This document shows positions 56,522 to 62,394 of a stretch of 62,394 nt of DNA, piece by piece (position 1 is the first letter of the stretch; the number at the start of each line of letters is the position of its first letter). A program made the position numbers and the translations under genes. The stretch lies in the NCBI RefSeq assembly GCF_014207185.1, contig NZ_JACHCP010000015.1, positions 1-62,394 on the forward strand, read 5' to 3'. Source of the DNA: Rhodanobacter sp. A1T4 (lineage in GTDB: Bacteria; Pseudomonadota; Gammaproteobacteria; Xanthomonadales; Rhodanobacteraceae). The notes beneath the pieces are model-generated. The model did not search any database and was not told where the DNA came from. It worked only from the letters and a program-made list of their open reading frames with translations.

Positions 56522-56639
56522 CCTGATATTTATCTACATAATGTATTTAAATCTTCCTACTTTTGCCATGGAAGCGCTGAGATGACAAGATTTTGGCACG
56601 AAATGACTGTCATCAAGTCGAAAAATTACGAAGATAAGC

Positions 56640-56654
56640 TAGTTAAAGTAACTA
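56640..56654. promoter_or_regulatory. Palindrome TAGTTA-AAG-TAACTA, candidate ROK operator
   Basis: Perfect 6-bp arms with a 3-base centre lie 43 bases before the TonB-dependent receptor start and 118 bases from the ROK start. The position and AT-rich symmetry suit a repressor operator. A related half-site occurs at 54261-54266. Confidence 0.4.
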
Positions 56655-56697
56655 AATAGCACACCGTTGCTTTGGCTTCTGACTTTTGGGGATAACC

Positions 56698-59268
56698 ATG
56701 ACCAGGCTTGCTACCCGTACGCTGCTTCGACGAACCCTGTTTGCAGCGGCCATCTTGAGCGCTCTTAGCCCCGCTTGGGCGCAAGAGGCAGCTCCTGAAA
56801 ACACCAACTCACCGAGCAATACGGCGAAGGATAAGAACCCGTCGACTTCGACAGCAAACCAGAGCAATGCCAAGAGTCTGGAACAGGTCGTCGTTACCGG
56901 CAACGCGGCGCTGAGTGGCGTCAAGAAACTCGATGCCAGTTACTCGATCACGACACTCACCGCAGACCAGATCAGTCAGGCCAATGTGACCAGTGCCAAC
57001 GATCTGCTCAAAGCTTCGCCTGGCGTGCACGTGGAATCATCGGGTGGCCAGACTGGTGCCAATATCGAGGTGGCCGGTTTTCCGGGCAGCGGTGGTTCGC
57101 CATACGTCACCATCGGGCTTCAGGGTGTACCGTTCTACCCCATGTCCGGACTGGGCGATCTGGAGCAAGGCTCGCTGCTTCGCCTGGATGACACCGTTGA
57201 GCGCGCAGAGCTTGTCCAAGGCGGCCCGGCCGTGTTGTACGGCAGCGCCCAGCCGGGCCTGTTTGCCAATTTCATCCTGAAGCAAGGCACCGATGTACCG
57301 CGTGGCGATGTTGGTCTCACCGTGGGTTCGGAAGGGATGGAACGCATCGATGGCTTTGTGGGATTTCCGCTCGCCAAGGACAGTGATTGGTATGGCAGCG
57401 CCGGTGGATTCTTCCGGCAATCCGATGGCGTGCGTGATCCGCAATTCACCGCTGACAAAGGTGGTCAGTTGACGGCCACACTGACGCGTGACTGGGATAA
57501 CGGCTCATTGATGTTCTTTGCTCGCTATCTCAACGACAAAAACCAGTTCGTCACCGATACGCCGATTCTCAATCCGAGTCGCGGTCAGTTCGACGCCTAC
57601 CCGGGGTTTAGTCCGCTAACGGGCACGATGGGTAGCAGGGCAGATCAATATGAATTTCTGCAGACCACGCCTTGCTACACATCGGGCTGCACACCGGGCG
57701 GCAAGTCAGTAAATCTGGCCAACGGCCGTGGTCCAGACGTGTTCTTTACCGGCGCCAATTTTGATTGGGATTTTGGCAATGGCTGGTCGATTTCCGACAA
57801 GTTGGGTTTCAACGGTGGCACGATGAGCGTGCTTGCATTCTTTAGCACCGGCAACAACCCGATGCCGTTATCCACTTACATTGCGCATGCCGAAACCGCC
57901 GACCACCTGCCGGCCAGCTTGTTGGCTACCGCAACGTATACGACGGGCGGTGCAGCTAACATGAATCAGAATGTGGTGACGCAGGAACTTCGCGACATAT
58001 CACAGCAGTTCCATGTGGTCAGCAATGAGTTCCACGTCAGCAAGGAACTTTTTGAAGGCAACACCCTGACGCTCGGCAATTACACCACTACCTACACCTC
58101 CAATGAACTGGCCATTCAAGGCAGCGATATGCTGCTGCAGGCCAAAAGCAATCCAACGCCTATTGCCGTCAACCTGAGCAACGGCGCGCAAACGTGGCAG
58201 CTTGCTAGTCCGCAAGGTTTCACCAGCGGCCCTACGACAGCCATCCATTTGCTTGGTACCGGCTTCAACACGGCGTTCTTTCTAAGTGATAGCTGGAAGG
58301 CTGGAAACTGGCTCTTTGACGCCGGCGTTCGCGACGAATATCAGTATGTAAAAGTCAATCAGGCCAACACCGCCACGGGCGACCTGGATGATGATCCGTA
58401 CACGCTGTACAACAACAACTCGCGCTATCAGGCAGCCGGAAGCCATAACCTTTACGAAGGCAAGATAGCGCCCTCATGGACGATCGGCGCCAACTACGAG
58501 TTCAACAGCAACATGAGCGCCTATGTGCGCTTGAATGATGGCGTGCACTTCCCAGCTTTTACCGACTTTATAAGCTTCTCCAGCATGCCGGTGGAAAAAG
58601 TCCACAACATGGAGGCAGGCTTCAAGTTCCAGGATTCCTGGATTTATGCCGACGTGTCGGTTTATCGCCGGTTGTTCGATGACGTACCCAACAGCCTTTT
58701 GGTCGCCGTAGGCGACACGACAGAAACGGTCTCATACCTCTACGGTTCCGAGGCAAAGGGCATCAATTTCGATACGACCATCAAGCCGTTTGAGCATTTC
58801 TCGATCGCGTTGTCAGGTGACTATCAGGATTCGCATTACACCGGTAGCAACGGCTGTTATACCTATCAAGGCGCGACGACCCAGGTGGTGTGTAGTCCCA
58901 AGAATGATTTCGATGGCTATCAGTTGGCACGGCAGCCAACGTTCCAAGCTCGCCTGACTCCAGCCTACACATTACCTACCAGTTGGGGTTCGCTATCTGC
59001 ATGGCTCACCTATGAATATATCGGTAGCCATTACAGCGATCAGCAGGAACTGCAGCCACTCGGTCACTACTACGATCTCGCGTTTGGCGTGGTGGCTGAT
59101 GTGGGCGATCGGTGGGAATACCGGCTGCAGGGAACTAACGTCACCAACCAGATTGGCCTGACGGAAGGCAATGCCCGCATCCTCGGCACGGCCAGCACGG
59201 GTGGGGTCATTCTGGCTCGCTCCATCGAGGGGCGAGAAGTCAATTTTCAAGTGAAGTACAAATTCTGA
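56698..59268 (+). CDS. TonB-dependent outer-membrane receptor
   Basis: This 856-residue receptor has a signal peptide (cut near AWAQEAAP) and an unusual low-complexity Asn/Ser/Thr/Lys stretch at about residues 28-60. The TonB-box-like LEQVVVTGN follows, then the plug (TADQISQANVTSANDLLKAS, ELVQGGPAVLYGSAQPG) and the 22-strand barrel ending in VNFQVKYKF with terminal Phe. It probably imports the locus substrate across the outer membrane. The stretch is not a sigma-signalling STN domain. TTG at 56686 is an alternative start. Confidence 0.9.
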   Translation: MTRLATRTLLRRTLFAAAILSALSPAWAQEAAPENTNSPSNTAKDKNPSTSTANQSNAKSLEQVVVTGNAALSGVKKLDASYSITTLTADQISQANVTSANDLLKASPGVHVESSGGQTGANIEVAGFPGSGGSPYVTIGLQGVPFYPMSGLGDLEQGSLLRLDDTVERAELVQGGPAVLYGSAQPGLFANFILKQGTDVPRGDVGLTVGSEGMERIDGFVGFPLAKDSDWYGSAGGFFRQSDGVRDPQFTADKGGQLTATLTRDWDNGSLMFFARYLNDKNQFVTDTPILNPSRGQFDAYPGFSPLTGTMGSRADQYEFLQTTPCYTSGCTPGGKSVNLANGRGPDVFFTGANFDWDFGNGWSISDKLGFNGGTMSVLAFFSTGNNPMPLSTYIAHAETADHLPASLLATATYTTGGAANMNQNVVTQELRDISQQFHVVSNEFHVSKELFEGNTLTLGNYTTTYTSNELAIQGSDMLLQAKSNPTPIAVNLSNGAQTWQLASPQGFTSGPTTAIHLLGTGFNTAFFLSDSWKAGNWLFDAGVRDEYQYVKVNQANTATGDLDDDPYTLYNNNSRYQAAGSHNLYEGKIAPSWTIGANYEFNSNMSAYVRLNDGVHFPAFTDFISFSSMPVEKVHNMEAGFKFQDSWIYADVSVYRRLFDDVPNSLLVAVGDTTETVSYLYGSEAKGINFDTTIKPFEHFSIALSGDYQDSHYTGSNGCYTYQGATTQVVCSPKNDFDGYQLARQPTFQARLTPAYTLPTSWGSLSAWLTYEYIGSHYSDQQELQPLGHYYDLAFGVVADVGDRWEYRLQGTNVTNQIGLTEGNARILGTASTGGVILARSIEGREVNFQVKYKF

Positions 59269-59369
59269 CAGGCTGGCTATTCCCACAGTTTGTTATAGGT
59301 CCTGCGCACCTATCCAAGCGAATGTTTTGGGGTGCGTTGGATTCGGGGAGTGCCAAAAGTAGCGAGGAT

Positions 59370-59414
59370 ATGGTGGATATGGTGGATATGGTGGATATGG
59401 TGGATATGGTGGAT
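59370..59414. repeat. 9-bp tandem repeat of in-frame start codons
   Basis: Five perfect copies of ATGGTGGAT at 59370-59414 encode Met-Val-Asp five times. Every copy has an in-frame ATG. An AGCGAGG lies just before the first copy; it is too close to the first ATG (2 bases) and well placed for the second. Changes in copy number keep the frame but shift spacing to the preferred start. Confidence 0.85.
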
Positions 59415-60230
59415 CGAGCACGACGCAACTTTCTTGTTAGAAATTCGGTTGGATATGCGGGTGTGGTGACGGCCGGGTTATGGAGTCGTGTAGGGGCTGC
59501 GCAAAACCGTCAAAGTGCGATGAACTGTTTGGCCTCTCCGCCAGCTGTGCCGCGGGATGTCGGGCCGGGCGAAAAATTCAGTGTCGATGGAGCGGCGCAG
59601 CCTTATCCGGGAAATACCATCATTTGCCCGATTGCCGAATCCAATCCGGCGCTCGACGAACTATGCGCGGCCTATGAAGAATTACGGACTAACACACGTG
59701 CCGGAAATCTGGCATGGCTTCCACCCAGTTCATACCATTCGACCATTTTCGATGGGGCAACAAACGCGAACCGCAGACCCGGCGACTGGCCGCAGATGCT
59801 GCCGTTGAATGCAAGCATGGACGAATGCAATCGCGACGTGGCTGACCGCTTGCAGCATATGAGCGCAGGCATCGCTGCGCCCATTCGCATGGTGGTGGAT
59901 ATGGATGAAGTAGAGAATATCCCGGCCGGCGTGTTGCTGAAACCAGTCGATGCAGCGGAAAACCGCCGACTGCGGAAATTACGCGACGCAATTTCCCTGG
60001 CAACGGGCATCCGGCATGCCAATCATGATGACTACCGATTCCACACAAGCTTCGCGTATTACGTGCGTTTGTTTTCGCCGGCTGCGGAGGCGAGCTATCG
60101 ATCCTCCTACGTGAAGATGTTGCATAGACTCAACAAAAAGCTGCCTGTCATTGAATTAGGTTCGCCGGAGTATTGCGTGTTCCAGGACATGCTTGCCTAT
60201 CAAACACAGTTTGCTCTGAAGAACGTCTAA
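59370..60230 (+). CDS. DUF1868 2H-phosphoesterase-like protein, Tat-exported
   Basis: This 286-residue protein (302 if the ATG at 59322 is used) is a second DUF1868 member. After the Met-Val-Asp repeats comes a Tat-type signal, ARRNFLVRNSVGYAGVV, with a likely cut near GAAQN, so it should act in the periplasm. The two 2H motifs are SYHSTIFDG and YRFHTSFAYY. It lies about 100 bases after the receptor gene, probably in the same transcript. It would act on the compound after passage through the receptor. Confidence 0.75.
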   Translation: MVDMVDMVDMVDMVDRARRNFLVRNSVGYAGVVTAGLWSRVGAAQNRQSAMNCLASPPAVPRDVGPGEKFSVDGAAQPYPGNTIICPIAESNPALDELCAAYEELRTNTRAGNLAWLPPSSYHSTIFDGATNANRRPGDWPQMLPLNASMDECNRDVADRLQHMSAGIAAPIRMVVDMDEVENIPAGVLLKPVDAAENRRLRKLRDAISLATGIRHANHDDYRFHTSFAYYVRLFSPAAEASYRSSYVKMLHRLNKKLPVIELGSPEYCVFQDMLAYQTQFALKNV

Positions 60231-60514
60231 AGCGGCCGACGTCATTGCAGGAGAAACCCGACTTTAGCTGGCTGGAATTGACGAGAGCATCGCAAATTTG
60301 GAAAACATGAATCGTCGTACGCGATTTCATAATTGTTGCTGATCTTTTGACATCGCAGGATGCGCCAGATCGATGCTGGGGGCATCGCAAACAATCGCTG
60401 GATAAAGGCAGGCTCAGAGCTCTTCGGACCGAGGCCGTGCTTCTTGATGCATTGGCTTGTCGCGTGAAGCCCCTAGACATCTTCATTTGAGAAATCTAGG
60501 TAGGGGACAAGCAG

Positions 60515-62394
60515 ATGAAGCACGTTGTCGGTCTCGGCAATAACGGTCGTTGGCTGAGAGAAAAGCCTGGCCAGGGCGAGCCCGCTAGAAAGCGACTCGT
60601 GGTGATCCTTGGCATCGCGCTGGCTGCTACCAGCGTCGACGCATTCGCACAGGTCACGGCACCCAGCGCCGGTGGTGACATCACCAACCTGGTCACAGCA
60701 AATGACGACATTTCGTTGCAGGGCGGCAACTACACCATCAACCTGCCGACCGGCGTCACTACCTACAGCGGCGTCATCTCGGGTACGGGAACGCTAACGG
60801 TCGATTCGCCCAATGGGGCCTCGACGCTCGTCCTTACCCAGACACCGACCTATACGCTGCCCGCCGCGCAAAAGACGCAGACCACCAGCTACGACTACGT
60901 CAATTCTCTCCCCGTCACTTACGACGGCCTGACCAGCCCGAACGTCTTCCATGGCGGCGTCACCGTCGTCAACAATCCCGACCCTGTCTCGCTGACGATC
61001 GGCAACAACACCACGCTGCAGCTGGGCAATGCCACCGCCAATGCCGTGACGTTGAACAACAATATTCTCGACAACGGCACGTTACTGATGGAGGAGGGTA
61101 GCCTCACCAACGAGAGCCAGGTCATTTCGCTGGGCGGAACGGTGAGCGGTAGCGGCGGCATTACGGTGCTCAGTCCAGGCACCAACGGCGGCCTACGCCT
61201 GTTTGGCGTGAACACTTTTACGGGACCTTCGCTCTACCTGCTGGACGGCGCCAACATCGGCTCCGACCATATGTATGGAAGCACCCCAGATACGAGTTTT
61301 ATTGTCATCAAGACTTCGTATCTGCCGGCCACACCCGTGCCGGTAATGGGCCTGCCGGGCCAGGTCGATATTACGCAGAATATCTGGGAAGTCGGTTACG
61401 AAAACGACATCAATCTCAATGGCTCCCCCGGTCTCATCATGTTTCGCGGGGTCTACAGCTACAGCGACTCCGGCGACGATAACCACCCGAGCCTATCCAA
61501 TGCCAAGCTGAATTTCACAACGCTGAAAGGTAATGCCTCCGAACGCGGGGTAAACATCGGAGGAACGATCGTGCAGTTCGGCGACGGTACCACCAGCACG
61601 ATGTTCATCTCCGGCAATGCGTATAACAGCTACATCAACCTAGACAACAACGGCATTCTCGGGTTCGACTACAACGGCACGACCACGCTCAATACCGCGA
61701 TTGGTGGCGGCCCCTACTCGAATTCGCTCAGCACGACCGGCCTCGGCTACGTTGTCATCACGGGCAACGCGTCCAACGCCAACCACGTGATTTTTACCCA
61801 GGGCGAGTATTACAACGGCCTCACCCAAATCGATGCCGGCACCGTCTTGCAACTTGGCGACGGTACGCAAGGCGATGCCAGCGGCACGCCGGGTCAGGTC
61901 GGCTATTACAACAGTTCCGGCGGCAACAGCAGCTTGCTCACTGCCGACAGCGCCAACGGTTTGAGCACCGATCGCATCACGGACAACGGCACACTGATTG
62001 TCGACAACACGGCTGGTGCCGTGGATGGCATCACCGCCGTCTCGCTCTCCAATATCAGCGGTAGCGGTTCGCTGCAACAGATCGGCAACCTGCCGCTCAC
62101 CCTGCTTGCCAACACCACATACACCGGCGCCACGACGATCGGTGCCGGCAGCACGCTGTATCTCGGCACTAACAGCAGTGGCGTTGCCGGCAGTATCGCC
62201 TCCAGCAGCGGTGTCGCTCTGACCGGTACCGGTGCCACGCTGGATATCTCCCAGGCGACCGCGGAGACATTGCAGGATCTCAGCGGTGCAGCTGGAAGTA
62301 TCGTTGCTCTCGGCAGTCATGCCTTGACCGTCGGCACCGCGGACTCCACGGTGTTTGCTGGCGCCATCACGGATGGCGGCATCGGCGGTGGCAG
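60515..62394 (+). CDS. Autotransporter-type passenger protein, partial at the window edge
   Basis: An open frame starts at the ATG at 60515 (AGGTAGGGG ten bases before) and runs without stop to the end, over 620 residues. The signal sequence is long, with a charged N-terminal part and hydrophobic core VVILGIALAATSVDAFAQ. The passenger is rich in Gly, Asn, Thr and Ser and made of beta-helix type repeats; typical autotransporter-associated beta-strand units are GSGSLQQIGNLPLTLLANTT and YTGATTIGAGSTLYLG. The membrane anchor must lie beyond the window. It may be an adhesin; a link to the preceding locus is not shown. Confidence 0.8.
   Translation, partial: MKHVVGLGNNGRWLREKPGQGEPARKRLVVILGIALAATSVDAFAQVTAPSAGGDITNLVTANDDISLQGGNYTINLPTGVTTYSGVISGTGTLTVDSPNGASTLVLTQTPTYTLPAAQKTQTTSYDYVNSLPVTYDGLTSPNVFHGGVTVVNNPDPVSLTIGNNTTLQLGNATANAVTLNNNILDNGTLLMEEGSLTNESQVISLGGTVSGSGGITVLSPGTNGGLRLFGVNTFTGPSLYLLDGANIGSDHMYGSTPDTSFIVIKTSYLPATPVPVMGLPGQVDITQNIWEVGYENDINLNGSPGLIMFRGVYSYSDSGDDNHPSLSNAKLNFTTLKGNASERGVNIGGTIVQFGDGTTSTMFISGNAYNSYINLDNNGILGFDYNGTTTLNTAIGGGPYSNSLSTTGLGYVVITGNASNANHVIFTQGEYYNGLTQIDAGTVLQLGDGTQGDASGTPGQVGYYNSSGGNSSLLTADSANGLSTDRITDNGTLIVDNTAGAVDGITAVSLSNISGSGSLQQIGNLPLTLLANTTYTGATTIGAGSTLYLGTNSSGVAGSIASSSGVALTGTGATLDISQATAETLQDLSGAAGSIVALGSHALTVGTADSTVFAGAITDGGIGGG

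Noticed and set aside
56590..56610. A sigma-54 promoter suggested by TTGGCACGAAATGACTG
   Set aside because: The GG element is present but no GC element at the required spacing follows.
59322..59369. A CRISPR-like or satellite array around 59370-59414
   Set aside because: The repeat is a simple 9-bp coding tandem without spacers and lies in frame with the DUF1868 gene.

Overview
The window looks like chromosomal DNA of a high-GC gammaproteobacterium of the Xanthomonadales, most likely Rhodanobacteraceae (Dyella/Rhodanobacter/Frateuria type). This is inferred from gene order: kdsD-kdsC-lptC-lptA-lptB-rpoN-hpf-hprK-rapZ-EIIA(Man)-ptsH-ptsI on one strand, purM-purN-DUF3108 divergent from DUF2066-perM-hda, and a Flp/Tad pilus locus. 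No rRNA, tRNA, CRISPR array or intact insertion sequence was found.

Region by region. 0.1-3.1 kb: an unrecognised secreted protein, a 178-bp MITE-like element (844-1021) with a 4-bp target duplication, and a YeiH-type transporter divergent from a YeiE-like LysR regulator. 3.2-13.5 kb: a long minus-strand run that makes Kdo (kdsD, kdsC), builds the LPS transport bridge (lptC, lptA, lptB), encodes sigma-54 and the hibernation factor, and ends in a PTS without sugar permease (HprK, RapZ, EIIA-Man, HPr, EI), which must be regulatory. 13.8-15.4 kb: ibaG-murA with a terminator. 15.5-21.1 kb: purine genes, envelope proteins, perM-hda. 21.2-34.4 kb: a Flp/Tad pilus cluster (flp, cpaA, tadE, cpaB, cpaC, cpaE, cpaF, tadB, tadC, tadD, a DUF3613 gene, tadG) and a DUF2968 gene; the pilin is preceded by a leader with mutually exclusive hairpins. 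34.5-40.6 kb: housekeeping genes (suhB, trmJ, a CorC-like protein, a PhoU-like/Pit phosphate pair, an alkyltransferase-like protein). 40.6-41.5 kb: a junction with an intergenic repeat and a decayed reading frame.

41.5-60.2 kb is an accessory carbohydrate/phosphodiester region and the main point of interest. It begins with an exported alginate-lyase-like/LamG protein and a 1014-residue exported fusion of a glycerophosphodiester phosphodiesterase domain, a pectinesterase domain and two fibronectin-III-like domains. A seven-gene operon with overlapping or near-overlapping genes follows: a DUF1868 2H phosphoesterase, a UgpB/A/E/C-like ABC importer, an inositol-monophosphatase-family phosphatase and a ROK regulator. 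Divergent from it are a cytoplasmic GH32-like enzyme, a second ROK regulator, a TonB-dependent receptor and a second DUF1868 protein with a Tat-type signal. Read together (inference), this is an uptake and breakdown route for a sugar- or polyol-containing phosphodiester: outer-membrane receptor, periplasmic and cytoplasmic phosphodiesterases, Ugp-like importer, phosphomonoesterase and fructosidase-like glycosidase. The functional parts resemble the agrocinopine catabolic system (AccF phosphodiesterase plus AccG phosphatase), but with different protein families.

The window ends inside an autotransporter-type passenger gene (60515 to the edge).
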